DNA of 64,000 bases, taken from contig JBBRVW010000006.1 of NCBI GenBank assembly GCA_038246545.1, forward strand, positions 1 through 64,000. Reading direction: 5' to 3'. The DNA is from JBBRVW01 sp038246545. GTDB taxonomy: Bacteria; Actinomycetota; Actinomycetes; JACCUZ01. Positions 47,141 through 56,631 of the stretch are shown here, piece after piece. The position numbers were made by a program, and so were the translations under genes. The notes beneath the pieces are model-generated. The model was not told where the DNA came from. It searched no databases and saw only the letters and a program-made list of their open reading frames with translations. How positions within the stretch are numbered: the stretch's first letter is position 1; every line of letters begins with the position of its first letter.

Positions 47141-47154
47141 TACCCCCGGGGGTA
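47141..47154. promoter_or_regulatory. CsoR/CstR-type operator 1
   Basis: TACCCCCGGGGGTA, a perfect 14-bp palindrome overlapping the -10 element (TATGCT, minus strand) of the methyltransferase-AhpD arm. The G/C-tract palindrome flanked by TA is the hallmark of CsoR/RcnR-fold regulators (copper CsoR, persulfide CstR). Confidence 0.85.
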
Positions 47155-47185
47155 GGTCGCACGTGCAGGGGCAGGACATCCACGT

Positions 47186-47199
47186 TACCCCCGGGGGTA
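47186..47199. promoter_or_regulatory. CsoR/CstR-type operator 2
   Basis: Second identical TACCCCCGGGGGTA, 45 bp from the first (start to start). It abuts a TACACT (47200-47205) that fits the -10 position for the rightward thioredoxin-DUF302 arm. A leader of about 100 bases without other features follows. Confidence 0.85.
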
Positions 47200-47315
47200 T
47201 ACACTCCTGGGTACAGCGCTGCACCTGCCGCTGACGAGGGCCGGGAATCGCGCGCCTGACCGTCAGCTTCTGCCCATCAGGGCAGCCAGCGATTCTTGAC
47301 AGAGGATGTGACGTC

Positions 47316-47723
47316 ATGACCACCGTCTCTTTGACGGCCGAGACCTTCGAGCCCGCGATATCCGGCAGCGACATCGTGCTCGTCGACTTCTGGGCCTCCT
47401 GGTGCGGCCCGTGCCGACAGTTCGCCCCCGTCTTCGAAGCAGCCGCCCGGTCCCACCCCGACATCGTGTTCGCCAAGGTCGACACCGAGGCCGAGCAAGA
47501 CCTCGCCGGCACGGCCGGGATCACCTCCATCCCGACGCTGATGACCTTCCGCGGAGGCGTCCTGGTCTTCGCCCAGCCCGGTGCCCTGCCCGCAGCAGCC
47601 CTGGAGCAGGTCATCGCCGGCGTGCGCGGACTCGACATGGACGAGGTCCACCGCCACGTCGCCGCGCAGAGCTCGACCAGTGCAGGCCCGAGCACGGCCG
47701 ACCGGTCCATGGCCCAGTCATGA
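47316..47723 (+). CDS. trxA: Thioredoxin
   Basis: 135 residues. Classical fold with active site VDFWASWCGPCRQFAPVF near residue 30 and cis-Pro SIPTLMTFRGG near residue 75. The C-terminal ~25 residues are a Ser/Thr-rich tail not found in housekeeping thioredoxins. Reduces disulfides or persulfides in the cytosol. The ATG is preceded by AGAGG. Its stop overlaps the start of the DUF302 gene (ATGA). It is transcribed rightward from the shared operator region. Confidence 0.93.
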   Translation: MTTVSLTAETFEPAISGSDIVLVDFWASWCGPCRQFAPVFEAAARSHPDIVFAKVDTEAEQDLAGTAGITSIPTLMTFRGGVLVFAQPGALPAAALEQVIAGVRGLDMDEVHRHVAAQSSTSAGPSTADRSMAQS

Positions 47724-48112
47724 GCTACGGAACGGCGGTCACCCTGGCGCTGGACTTCGACCAGGCCGTCCCCGCCGTACGCACGAGCCTGGCCGACGAA
47801 GGCTTCGGAGTGCTGACCGAGATAGACGTGCAGGCAACCATGAGGGACAAGCTGGGCGAGGAGCTGCCCGCCTACCTCATCCTGGGTGCCTGCAACCCAG
47901 GACTGGCTCACCGGGCGCTGCAGGTCGATCCCTCGATCGGGCTCCTCCTCCCGTGCAACGTCGTCGTCCGCCAGACCGGCGACGGCACCGTCGTGGAAGC
48001 CATCGACCCCATGATGATGGTCAGCCTCTCGGACAACCCCGCCCTGCAAGCAGTCGCCGACGAGGCCGCGAGCCGGCTCCGGACGGCCCTCACCGCCCTG
48101 TCCACCGCCTGA
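47720..48112 (+). CDS. DUF302 family protein
   Basis: 130 residues. YGTAVTLALDFDQAVPAVRTSLADEGFGVLTEIDVQATMRDKLGEELPAYLILGACNPGLAHRAL ... LLLPCNVVVRQ matches DUF302: a small alpha-beta domain with two conserved Cys (GACNPG and LPCNVV). Function not established; genes of this family often neighbour thioredoxins, rhodaneses and sulfur-handling genes. Coupled to trxA by an ATGA overlap. Confidence 0.88.
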   Translation: MSYGTAVTLALDFDQAVPAVRTSLADEGFGVLTEIDVQATMRDKLGEELPAYLILGACNPGLAHRALQVDPSIGLLLPCNVVVRQTGDGTVVEAIDPMMMVSLSDNPALQAVADEAASRLRTALTALSTA

Positions 48113-48168
48113 CACCCTCGACCCACCCACGTCGCCGCCCGTCGTGCCAGCACGTCGGCGAGCCCGGG

Positions 48169-48333
48169 TCAGCGACCGAGCAGCCGAGCCATGAGTCCAC
48201 GCGGGCGGGCCAGGTCGCGCGGGCAACGGCACCGCTGGCTGGCCGGGACCCCGCGCAGGACCTGGTCGACGTGTTGGCCGCATCCGGCGTAGGTGGGCTT
48301 GCTGCAGTTACGGCACGTGACGCGTCGACACAT
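48169..48333 (-). CDS. Small Cys-rich (zinc-ribbon-like) protein
   Basis: 54 residues, starting ATG 48333 with GAGGAG 8 bp upstream. MCRRVTCRNCSKPTYAGCG, then QHVDQVLRGVPASQRCRC: six Cys before residue 40, in C-x-x-C-like pairs, and a His that could bind Zn2+. The C-x-x-V-T-C-x-x-C-x-K-x-T-x-A-G-C-G-x-H-V pattern recurs in small actinobacterial proteins. The last 15 residues are basic. Function unknown. It is convergent with the DUF302 gene. Confidence 0.75.
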   Translation of the reverse strand: MCRRVTCRNCSKPTYAGCGQHVDQVLRGVPASQRCRCPRDLARPRGLMARLLGR

Positions 48334-48486
48334 CGGTGCTGCTCCTCACGACTGGTGGCTGTGGTCAGACGAGGACGGCCGGCGAGGCCGCCACCGGGTG
48401 ATGGTGCTCGATCCCCCGTAGCCGAAACGGACGGCGGAGACCGGAAGGGCCTTCAGGCGCCCCGGCGAGCGACTTCACGGCGTTCG

Positions 48487-48562
48487 TGGTGGAGCTGAGG
48501 GGACTCGAACCCCTGACCCCCTCGTTGCGAACGAGGTGCGCTACCAGCTGCGCTACAGCCCC
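48487..48562 (-). tRNA. tRNA-Ala (anticodon CGC)
   Basis: 76 bases including an encoded CCA. Acceptor GGGGCTG/CAGCTCC with one G-T pair, D-arm GCGCAGCTGGTAGCGC, anticodon stem CCTCG/CGAGG with loop TTCGCAA (anticodon CGC), T-arm GGGTTCGAGTCC. Reads GCG, a frequent codon at this GC content. Confidence 0.96.
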
Positions 48563-48596
48563 TGGTGGAGACGTCGAGGTTACCAGGGAGCAGCGC

Positions 48597-49499
48597 TCAG
48601 TCGTTCACCGCACGGCGCTCGATGATCGCCCCGAGCTCGTCCTCCGCGCCCTCGGCGTCGTCGACCAGCGCGGCCATGTCGGACCGTGCCGAGACGGCCG
48701 GCGACGCGGTCGAGGACTGGTCGACCACGGTCGCGCCGTCGAGGTGCGCCTCGCCCCACGCCCCCGGGTGGGTCAGGTCGATCGGCGGCGCGCGACGCGG
48801 GGCTTGTGGCTTGCTCACGTAGGTCGGCAGAGGCACCGGGACCGGGTCCCAGCGGTCGGCCTCCTCGGCGGCCCGCAGCTCCTCCTCCTCGCGCACCCGG
48901 CGGTCGGCCTCCTCGGCGGCGGACCAGCGGGCGTTCTCGGCGGCGCGCTCCTCGGCCAGCTCACGGCGCACGGCCATCAGACGGTCGAGCGCGTCGAAGC
49001 GGCCGAGTCGGGACGACACGCGCTTGCGGACCGCCTCGCGCGACCGGGTGACCTCGCGGGTGCTGCGGACCTGGGCGCGCAGGTGCGCCACATCGGCCAG
49101 CGTGCCGACCAGGAGCGCCACCGGGAGCCACCACGGCACCGGCGTGAACGGGGTGACCAGGCCCGCGACGAGGGTCGCGAGCAGCAGCCCGGCGAGGATC
49201 CGGCGACGGCGGACCGGGGCGCTGGCGGGACGGCGGGATCCACCGCGCGCCGCGACGGTGCGCTGGGCGGGCAGCGGGGTGCGCGCCGGCAACGTGCGCC
49301 GCGGTGCGTCCGGGCGGCGCGGCATCACGACCTCGCGCCGGTCGGGGGTGGCGTCCTTACGGGAGAGGATGCGCATCGCGTGGTCGAACTTCTCCACCGA
49401 GCGCGACTCCGAGAGCTCCTCGTGCCGCTTGAGCCAGCGTGGGATGAAGTACGCAGCCCACATCACGACGATGACCGCGTAGATGATCCCGCTCCCCAC
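48597..49499 (-). CDS. sepX: Divisome membrane protein SepX/GlpR
   Basis: 300 residues from GTG 49499. N-terminal membrane helix (SGIIYAVIVVMWAAYFIPRWL), basic cytoplasmic region with SRSVEKFDHAMRILSR (typical SepX/GlpR segment), two central helices (about 112-150, RILAGLLLATLVAGLVTPF and WWLPVALLVGTLADV), then a charged coiled coil and an acidic tail. In Streptomyces SepX and in Corynebacterium GlpR this protein anchors the gephyrin-like protein Glp at the division septum. A Glp/MoeA homologue lies 2.3 kb upstream here, supporting the call. Start chosen for the TACCGT element 7 bp upstream. Confidence 0.88.
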   Translation of the reverse strand: MGSGIIYAVIVVMWAAYFIPRWLKRHEELSESRSVEKFDHAMRILSRKDATPDRREVVMPRRPDAPRRTLPARTPLPAQRTVAARGGSRRPASAPVRRRRILAGLLLATLVAGLVTPFTPVPWWLPVALLVGTLADVAHLRAQVRSTREVTRSREAVRKRVSSRLGRFDALDRLMAVRRELAEERAAENARWSAAEEADRRVREEEELRAAEEADRWDPVPVPLPTYVSKPQAPRRAPPIDLTHPGAWGEAHLDGATVVDQSSTASPAVSARSDMAALVDDAEGAEDELGAIIERRAVND

Positions 49500-49506
49500 G
49501 GGCGCC

Positions 49507-49512
49507 ACGGTA
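49507..49512 (-). promoter_or_regulatory. Probable -10 element for leaderless sepX mRNA
   Basis: TACCGT on the minus strand, 7 bp before the GTG at 49499. Confidence 0.45.
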
Positions 49513-49628
49513 GGACGGTGCGCGCGCCGCACCGGGGACCTGAACCGGTGTGTCGCACGATCAGTCCTGGGACTGGTGTGACGAGTGTGACGGACGGGTG
49601 CGACAGCTCAGGGACGGGAGACGGCGAC

Positions 49629-50219
49629 CTACGTCGCGCGGCCGGGCTGGACGCACGCCGCGAGCAGCAGGAGGACCGCGCCGGGAACGGTGAGCAGCCC
49701 GAGCAGCGGGAGCCACCAGACCCCGAGCACCGCGACACCGGCGACGGCGACTGCGGCCGGCCGGAACCAGTCGGGGCGCCACCGCGCCGCTCCCCACGGC
49801 ACGGTGCCGAGGACGGCCATGGCCAGGCCGGTCAGGGACGCACCGGGGTACCGGGCGCGAGAGAGCACGAACAAGCCCACGAGCACTACCGGCAGCACCG
49901 CGACCACCGCTGTCGCGAGGGCTGCCTCGCGCCGACCTGCCGGGTCGTGCCGGCGGATGGTCACCAGCACAGCCGCGACGAAGGCGAGAACCGCGACGGG
50001 GACCGCTGCCGCTGCTGCCGGGAGGAGGTAGGCGTTCCCGTCGGGACAGGACAGGAAGCCGTCGTCGCTGCGTGAGCAGCCCAGGTGCGCCGCCTGCGTG
50101 CCGGCCACCGCGACGGCCCCCGCGACCAGACCCGCCACACCGCTGGCCACCGCAGACGCGGCCACCAGCACCGCCGGGCGGGCGCCAACCGGCGCTACCG
50201 GGACTGGGTGGCCAACCAT
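49629..50219 (-). CDS. Hypothetical membrane protein
   Basis: 196 residues with about five hydrophobic helices (near 15-40, 66-90, 102-118, 128-142, 155-190) and short loops; one loop holds two Cys (GCSRSDDGFLSC), probably outside. No recognised family. The ATG at 50219 lies 25 bp inside the upstream RimJ-like gene, so it is translationally coupled; GTG codons a few residues later are alternatives. It sits between rimJ-like and sepX genes. Confidence 0.6.
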   Translation of the reverse strand: MVGHPVPVAPVGARPAVLVAASAVASGVAGLVAGAVAVAGTQAAHLGCSRSDDGFLSCPDGNAYLLPAAAAAVPVAVLAFVAAVLVTIRRHDPAGRREAALATAVVAVLPVVLVGLFVLSRARYPGASLTGLAMAVLGTVPWGAARWRPDWFRPAAVAVAGVAVLGVWWLPLLGLLTVPGAVLLLLAACVQPGRAT

Positions 50220-50794
50220 CGCCCGAGCAACCCTCCCTCGGGCAGCTCCTCGGCGGTGAGGGCGAAGGACCTGTGGTCACGCCAGCCGCCGGCGATGTGC
50301 AGGAACCTGACCCGGGTGCCCTCCTCGCGGAATCCGAGCTTCTCCACGACGCGCAGCGAGGCGGCGTTCTCCGGCCGGATGTTGACCTCGATCCGGTGCA
50401 GCCCGAAGGTGCCGAAGCAGTGGTCCGCCGCCAGGGCGACCGCGGTGGGCATGACGCCGCGCCCGGCGACCTGCTGGTCGACCCAGTAGCCGACGTGCGC
50501 AGAGGCAAGCGACCCGAAGGTGATGCCGCCGACGGTCACCTGGCCGACCAGCCGGTCGTCGTAGGTGACGACGAAGGGAAGCATCTGGCCCCGGCGGGCC
50601 TGCCGTCGCAGCGACCGCACCATCTGGGGGAACGTCAGCACGCGGCCGCCGTCGCCCGGCGGGGTCGCCTCCCACGGCGCGAGCCAGGCGGCGTTGCGCG
50701 AGCGCACCTCGAGCCATGTGGCGCGGTCCTGCCGGGCGATCGGGCGCAGTCCGACCGGCCCTGACCGGAGCGTCGCCGGCCAGCCGCGGCTCAG
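50195..50794 (-). CDS. RimJ-type GNAT acetyltransferase
   Basis: About 199 residues if started at the CTG (50792-50794) that overlaps the mogA TGA (CTGA). GNAT core: VGLRPIARQDRATWLEVRSRNAAWLAPWEATPP, GQVTVGGITFGSLASAHVGYWVDQQVAGRGVMPTAVALAADHCF (acetyl-CoA loop QQVAGRG), GLHRIEVNIRPENAASLRVVEKLGF. RimJ acetylates ribosomal protein S5; close relatives modify other N-termini. The first canonical start (GTG 50707) would remove the first strand, so an unusual start is probable. Same place as Rv0995 beside moeA1. Confidence 0.82.
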   Translation of the reverse strand: MSRGWPATLRSGPVGLRPIARQDRATWLEVRSRNAAWLAPWEATPPGDGGRVLTFPQMVRSLRRQARRGQMLPFVVTYDDRLVGQVTVGGITFGSLASAHVGYWVDQQVAGRGVMPTAVALAADHCFGTFGLHRIEVNIRPENAASLRVVEKLGFREEGTRVRFLHIAGGWRDHRSFALTAEELPEGGLLGRWLATQSR

Positions 50795-51261
50795 TGGTCG
50801 CTCCCGTGCACCTGCTCGACCGCGTGCACCAGCAGCGGCGCGAGCACCTCCAGCCCGTCGCGGACGCCACCGGGCGAGCCAGGCAGGTTGACGACCAGCG
50901 TCGTGCCGGCGAGACCGGCGAGCCCGCGCGACAGCGCCGCTGTCGGCACTCCCTTTCCCACGCCGTGGGCGCGCAGCGCCTCGGCGATCCCGGGGAGGTC
51001 GGTGTCGAGCACCGACCGCGTCATCTCCGGGGTGCGGTCGGTGGGCGTGATCCCGGTCCCGCCGGAGGTGACCACGACGTCGTACGACGCGGCGACCGCC
51101 TCGCGCAGGACCTCGCCCACCGGGTCGCCGTCCGGCACGACCCGCGGACCGTCGACGTCGAAGCCGAGCGCGGCGAGACCCTCGACGAGCACCGGACCGG
51201 TGCGGTCCTCGTAGACACCGGCGCTCGCCCGGTTGGAGACCGACACCACCAGGGCCCTCAC
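50791..51261 (-). CDS. mogA: Molybdopterin adenylyltransferase / MoaB-type protein
   Basis: 156 residues from GTG 51261, overlapping the moaC stop. MoCF_biosynth domain: ALVVSVSNRASAGVYEDRTGPVL, DVVVTSGGTGITPTDRTPEMTRSVLD (MPT-binding loop), GTTLVVNLPGSPGGVRDGLEVL. Adenylylates molybdopterin before Mo insertion. MoaB and MogA differ little at this level. Cotranscribed with moaC and upstream of the RimJ-like gene. Confidence 0.9.
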   Translation of the reverse strand: MRALVVSVSNRASAGVYEDRTGPVLVEGLAALGFDVDGPRVVPDGDPVGEVLREAVAASYDVVVTSGGTGITPTDRTPEMTRSVLDTDLPGIAEALRAHGVGKGVPTAALSRGLAGLAGTTLVVNLPGSPGGVRDGLEVLAPLLVHAVEQVHGSDH

Positions 51262-51755
51262 GCCGTGCCTCCACCGACGGACCGGGCCCAGGTGCCGGAC
51301 CGGCCGCCCGTCTTGGACTCGACCCGCACGTCGGTGATGGTCGCGCTCCTGTCGACGGCTTTGACCATGTCCACCAGCGCGAGACCGGCGACAGCGACGC
51401 AGGTGAGTGCCTCCATCTCGACACCGGTGCGGTCGGCAGTACGCACGGTGGCGAGGACGCGGACGCAGTCGTCGTCGACCTGCAGGTCGACCTCGACCCC
51501 GTGGATCGCGATCGGGTGGCACAGCGGCACCAGGTCGGGGGTCCGCTTGGCCGCCTGGATGCCGGCGATCCGCGCCACGGCGATCGCGTCACCCTTGGGG
51601 ACGCCGTCGCCGCGCAGCAGCGACACCACCTCGGCCGAGACGAGGACGCGGCCGGACGCGGTGGCGGTGCGCACCGTGACGTCCTTGCCGGAGACGTCGA
51701 CCATCCGCGCCGCGCCGTGCTCGTCGACGTGGGTCAGGCGGCCCTCCTCGGTCAC
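51258..51755 (-). CDS. moaC: Cyclic pyranopterin monophosphate synthase MoaC
   Basis: 165 residues, usual length. THVDEHGAARMVDVSGKDVTVRTATA, KGDAIAVARIAGIQAAKRTPDLVPLCHPIAI and the catalytic-region GVEMEALTCVAVAGLALVDMVKAVDR are all present, with the conserved Lys and Asp. Second step of molybdenum-cofactor synthesis. No MoaA is seen in the window. It follows glp by 22 bp. Confidence 0.96.
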   Translation of the reverse strand: MTEEGRLTHVDEHGAARMVDVSGKDVTVRTATASGRVLVSAEVVSLLRGDGVPKGDAIAVARIAGIQAAKRTPDLVPLCHPIAIHGVEVDLQVDDDCVRVLATVRTADRTGVEMEALTCVAVAGLALVDMVKAVDRSATITDVRVESKTGGRSGTWARSVGGGTA

Positions 51756-51777
51756 CTGGGTGCCCTCCGCGCGGCGG

Positions 51778-53024
51778 TCATGACGACCGGCGCTCGAGGA
51801 CCATCACCTCGACGGCGCCACCCTCGGGCACCTCGGTGACGTCCTCCGGCACGACGATCAGGGCGTTCGAGTGGGCCAGTGCGCCGACCAGGTGCGACCC
51901 CGCGCCACCCACCGGCTTCACGACGTACTTGCCGTCGGTCACGTCGAGCCAGCCGCGCATGTACTGGCGTCGGCCCGACGGCGACCCGAAGCTCTCGAGG
52001 CAGACGGCGCGGACAACCGGGCGGTGCAGCGGCTCGACCCCGAGCATCCGCCGGATGACCGGACGCACGAACACCTCGAACGACACGTAGGACGACACCG
52101 GGTTGCCGGGCAGCGTGATGATCGGCGTGGAGTCGGGCCCGATGGTGCCGAAGCCCTGCGGCTTCCCGGGCTGCATCGCGACCCGGTCGAAGGAGACCGT
52201 GCCGAGCCGCGACAGGACCTCCTTGACCACGTCGTAGGCGCCGACGCTCACGCCGCCGCTGGTGAGGACGAGGTCGGCCCGGATCAGCTGGTCCTCGAGC
52301 GCGCTCATCAGGGTCCGCGCGTCGTCGGGGACGATGCCCACCCGGAACGCGGTGGCGCCGGCCTCGCGGGCGGCGGTCGTGAGCATGTACGAGTTCGACT
52401 CGTGGATCTGGCCCGCGGTGGTCCGGGTGCCGGGCTCGACGAGCTCGCTGCCGGTCGAGACGATCACGACCCGGGGCCTCGGCCGCACGACGACCCGGTC
52501 GCGCCCCACGGCAGCGAGCAGGCCGAGCTGGCCGGGGCCGAGGCGGGTACCGGCCTCGAGCACCAGCTCGCCGGTGCTGACGTCCTCGCCGCGGCGACGG
52601 ATGTAGGCCCCGGGGTCGGCCGGCCGCCGGATCTCGACGGCGGCCAGGCCCCGGTCGGTCCACTCGAGCGGGACGACCGCGTCGGCGCCGGTCGGCACCG
52701 GCGCACCGGTCATGATGCGCACCGAGAGGCCTGGCTGCACCGAGTAGCTGGACCGGGAACCGGCAGCGACGTCGCCGACCACCGGGAGCCGGACCGGTGC
52801 GGACTCGCTGGCCGAGGCGATGTCGGCGACCCGGACGGCGTACCCGTCGTGCGAGGAGTTGTCGAACGGCGGCAGGTCGACCTCGGCCGTGACGCTCTCG
52901 GCCAGGATACAGCCGTGCGCGTCGAGCAGCTGGAGGTCGAGCGGGGCGATCGGCTCGATCGAGGCGAGGACGTCGGCCAGGTGCTGCTCGACCGACTTCA
53001 GCTGGTCGGACGCGTCCAGCTCGC

Positions 53025-53028
<4 letters not shown>
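51778..53028 (-). CDS. glp: Gephyrin-like protein Glp / molybdopterin molybdotransferase MoeA family
   Basis: 416 residues with four MoeA domains: domain I-II start SVEQHLADVLASIEPIAPLDLQLLDAHG, domain III MoCF motif DLVLTSGGVSVGAYDVV near residue 255 and MQPGKPQGFGTI, C-terminal domain IV. By family it inserts molybdate into adenylylated molybdopterin. The actinobacterial branch linked to SepX/GlpR (Corynebacterium Glp) has instead a divisome role, binding FtsZ and the membrane receptor GlpR. Presence of sepX close by suggests this copy belongs there, though moaC/mogA next door keep a Moco role possible. Its ATG overlaps the galU stop. Confidence 0.9.
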
Positions 53029-53948
<920 letters not shown>

Positions 53949-53955
53949 GACGACG

Positions 53956-53961
53956 ACCCTA
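53956..53961 (-). promoter_or_regulatory. Probable -10 element for leaderless galU mRNA, overlapping the GGDEF stop codon
   Basis: TAGGGT on the minus strand, 7 bp before the galU ATG. Its first three bases are the TAG stop of the upstream diguanylate cyclase gene. Confidence 0.45.
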
Positions 53962-55941
53962 GTGGGACTCCTGCGCTCCGGACGTCGGGACGGACTCCGC
54001 GCCGGGCACGTGCCACCGGTCGCGGCCATGGCCCTTGGCGGCGTAGAGCGCCTGGTCGGCGGCCCGCATCAGCGTCGCCGGCGTCTGGCCGTGGATCGGG
54101 AAGGCGGCGCCGCCGATGGACACCGAGATGTCCAGCGGCTCCTCCCCGTCGTGCCGGAACGGCTCCCGGCGCACGCCGACACAGATCCGTTCGGCGAGCT
54201 GGGCCGCGCCCTCGACCGTGGTCTCCGGAAGGACCACGACGAACTCCTCGCCGCCGTAGCGGGCAAACGTGTCGACCTCACGGATCTGCTCCTGCACCCG
54301 CTGCGCGAGCTCGCGCAGGACGGTGTCACCACGGGCGTGGCCGTAGGTGTCGTTGACGGCCTTGAAGTGGTCGAGGTCGAGCATCAGCACCGCGAGGGGG
54401 CGGTCGAACCGGGTGGAGCGCTCGATCTCGCGGGCCAGGCTCATCGACAGGTAGCGGAAGTTCCACAGCCCGGTGAGAGCGTCGGTGGTGGACAGCCGCT
54501 GGGCCTCGTGGTGGAGGTGGATGTTGTCGACGGCGATGCTCGCCTGGTTGGCGAGGGTGCGCAGGGCGTCCTCGTCGGCCGCGTCGAAGCTGCGGCCGTC
54601 GACCCGGTCGTAGAGTGCGACCACGCCGACGACGTTGCCGAGGCTGCGCAGCGGCACCGCGAGGACGTCCCCCTCGGCGGGCTCGGTCTCGGCGGCCACC
54701 AGCCCGGGTGAACCCAGTGAGCCGCGGGCGCTCTCGCCGGACGACAGCACGCGTCCCAGGACGCCGGTGCCGGGCGTGACGGCAGCGGGTGCGGGGAGGC
54801 CGCTCTCGTACAGCAGGTGCTCGGCCACGAGCTGCAGCCGGTCGGCCTGCAGGTGCAGGACGGCGCCGGCCTGCGCCTGCAGGGTGACCACGGCGGTGTC
54901 GAGGACGACCTGCAGCAGCCCGTCGAGGTCGTGGGTGCTGGTGAGGGTGTCGCCGATGCGCTCGAGCGAGTCACGCAGGTCGTCGCGGCTCCTCTCCACC
55001 TCGACGACGCTGCGCCGGAGCTCGTCGGTCATGATGTTGAAGGCGCTGCCCAGCCGACCCGCCTCGCCCTCGGTGGACGCCGTGATGCTCGTGTCGAGGT
55101 CGCCGCCGGCGACCCGTTCCGCGGCCGCGGTGATCTCGGCGTACGGCCGGCTCATGTTGCGGGCGACGACGGTCACCAGCGCACCGGCACACACGCCCCC
55201 GGCCAACAGGATCAGCGCGAAGAGCCCGATGTTGCGACCGCCGTCGTCGCGAACGGCCACGACCGACCTCCACGGGACACCCGGCCCGGGCTGCGTGACC
55301 CGTGCCGACCAGCCGTCGAGTGCGACGATCCCGGTCCGGTCGCGGGTGGCCCGCACGAGGGCAGCCGTCGCGTCGCGGCCGAGCGTGGACAGGACCACGT
55401 CGTCCCCGGCGAGGAGGACGACCTCACCCGGGGTCGCGGACCGCAGCCGGACGTCGTCGATGAGCTCACCGGCCAGCCGCTTGGCGACGACCCCGGTCGG
55501 AACCGCGTCGGGACCCTTGGTCGGCGTGAAGTGCTGGGCCACCACCGGGGCCCTGCTCGTGGCGGACGTCGGGGGGTCGGTGCAGCTCGGGAGCTGACCC
55601 GGTGCGGCGCCGGCGGGGAGCCTGCCGCGGGACGCCTGCACGGTCCCCTCCCCGTCGAGGACGGCGGCGTAGTCGACGTTGTCGCTCTCGACCACCGCCT
55701 TCACCGCGACGTCCGGCGTGCCGGCCACCGCGACGAGTGCCACGACCTGGGCGGCGAGGTTGACCTCGGCGCACTCGTTGCCCAGCTCGGCCCGCACCGC
55801 GGCGGACGCCGTGGAGGCGTCGCTCACGGAGCGGTCGGAGCGCGCCGAGGGAACGACGAGCAGCAGGACGAGCGCGCCCACGGCGAGCGGCACGAGGAAG
55901 AGGGCGACCAGCACGATCCAGAGCCGGCGGCGAAGGGTCAT
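53959..55941 (-). CDS. Membrane-bound diguanylate cyclase (sensor-HAMP-GAF-GGDEF)
   Basis: 660 residues from ATG 55941 (GGAGGG upstream). Membrane helix 1 (about 8-32), extracytoplasmic sensor (about 33-250, two Cys in ELGNECAEVN and LPSCTDPP), helix 2 (about 255-275), HAMP (RNMSRPYAEITAAAERVAGGDLDTSI), short coiled coil, GAF (about 345-480) and GGDEF (about 490-650). The active site is RYGGEEF, an accepted GGDEF variant; REVD five residues before it is a complete RxxD inhibitory site. It should make c-di-GMP under feedback control in response to an external cue. No EAL domain. Confidence 0.93.
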   Translation of the reverse strand: MTLRRRLWIVLVALFLVPLAVGALVLLLVVPSARSDRSVSDASTASAAVRAELGNECAEVNLAAQVVALVAVAGTPDVAVKAVVESDNVDYAAVLDGEGTVQASRGRLPAGAAPGQLPSCTDPPTSATSRAPVVAQHFTPTKGPDAVPTGVVAKRLAGELIDDVRLRSATPGEVVLLAGDDVVLSTLGRDATAALVRATRDRTGIVALDGWSARVTQPGPGVPWRSVVAVRDDGGRNIGLFALILLAGGVCAGALVTVVARNMSRPYAEITAAAERVAGGDLDTSITASTEGEAGRLGSAFNIMTDELRRSVVEVERSRDDLRDSLERIGDTLTSTHDLDGLLQVVLDTAVVTLQAQAGAVLHLQADRLQLVAEHLLYESGLPAPAAVTPGTGVLGRVLSSGESARGSLGSPGLVAAETEPAEGDVLAVPLRSLGNVVGVVALYDRVDGRSFDAADEDALRTLANQASIAVDNIHLHHEAQRLSTTDALTGLWNFRYLSMSLAREIERSTRFDRPLAVLMLDLDHFKAVNDTYGHARGDTVLRELAQRVQEQIREVDTFARYGGEEFVVVLPETTVEGAAQLAERICVGVRREPFRHDGEEPLDISVSIGGAAFPIHGQTPATLMRAADQALYAAKGHGRDRWHVPGAESVPTSGAQESH

Positions 55942-56025
55942 CAGCCCTCCCCCGGGCCGCGGTCGTGACGTCCCGCCCGGCGGTCGGACCTGACCGGAAG
56001 CGCCGGGTCCTGGGACGATCGCAGG

Positions 56026-56631
56026 GTGGCGGCCGTGACGGAGGGCGACGTGGCGCAGGGAAAGGCCCGGCTCAGGGCGGGCGTCATCGCCGCCCGCCGG
56101 GCCGCTTCGGGCCCGGAGCGCGCTGCTGCCTCCGCCTCGCTCACCGCCGCGGTGCTCTCCCTTCCCGACCTCTCGGTCGCGCGGACCGTCGCTCTCTACA
56201 TATCCATCGGCACCGAACCGGGTACCGCCGAGCTCCTGGACGTACTCCGGTCGAGGGACGTCACCGTGCTGCTGCCGGTCGTCCGACACGATCTCGACCT
56301 CGACTGGGCAATCTACGCAGGGCGCGAACATCTGTCGCCCGCCGCACGGGGGATCCCGGCACCGGGGGGCCCGCTCCTCGGCCTGGCCGCGGTCGCCGAC
56401 GCCGACGCCGTGGTGGTCCCCGCCCTGGCCGTGGGACTGGACGGCACCCGGCTGGGCCGCGGCGGCGGCTCGTACGACCGGGCGCTGGCGCGGGTGGTGC
56501 CCGGTCGCCCCGTCGTCGCGCTCCTCTACGACGGCGAGCTGCTGCCCGTCGTACCCGCGGAGCCGCACGACCGTCGGGTCACGGTCGTGGTGACCCCCTC
56601 GCGCGTCCACCGGCCGGGCCCGCCCGCGTGA
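56026..56631 (+). CDS. fthC: 5-formyltetrahydrofolate cyclo-ligase
   Basis: 201 residues from GTG 56026. GKARLRAGVIAARRAASGPER at the N-terminus, TVALYISIGTEPGTAELLDVL, VVPALAVGLDGTRLGRGGGSYDRALA (ATP/substrate loop), then LYDGELLPVVPAEPHDRRVTVVVT. ATP-dependent conversion of 5-formyl-THF to methenyl-THF. It is divergent from the GGDEF gene, as Rv0992c is divergent from galU, and overlaps the antiporter start. Confidence 0.93.
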   Translation: MAAVTEGDVAQGKARLRAGVIAARRAASGPERAAASASLTAAVLSLPDLSVARTVALYISIGTEPGTAELLDVLRSRDVTVLLPVVRHDLDLDWAIYAGREHLSPAARGIPAPGGPLLGLAAVADADAVVVPALAVGLDGTRLGRGGGSYDRALARVVPGRPVVALLYDGELLPVVPAEPHDRRVTVVVTPSRVHRPGPPA

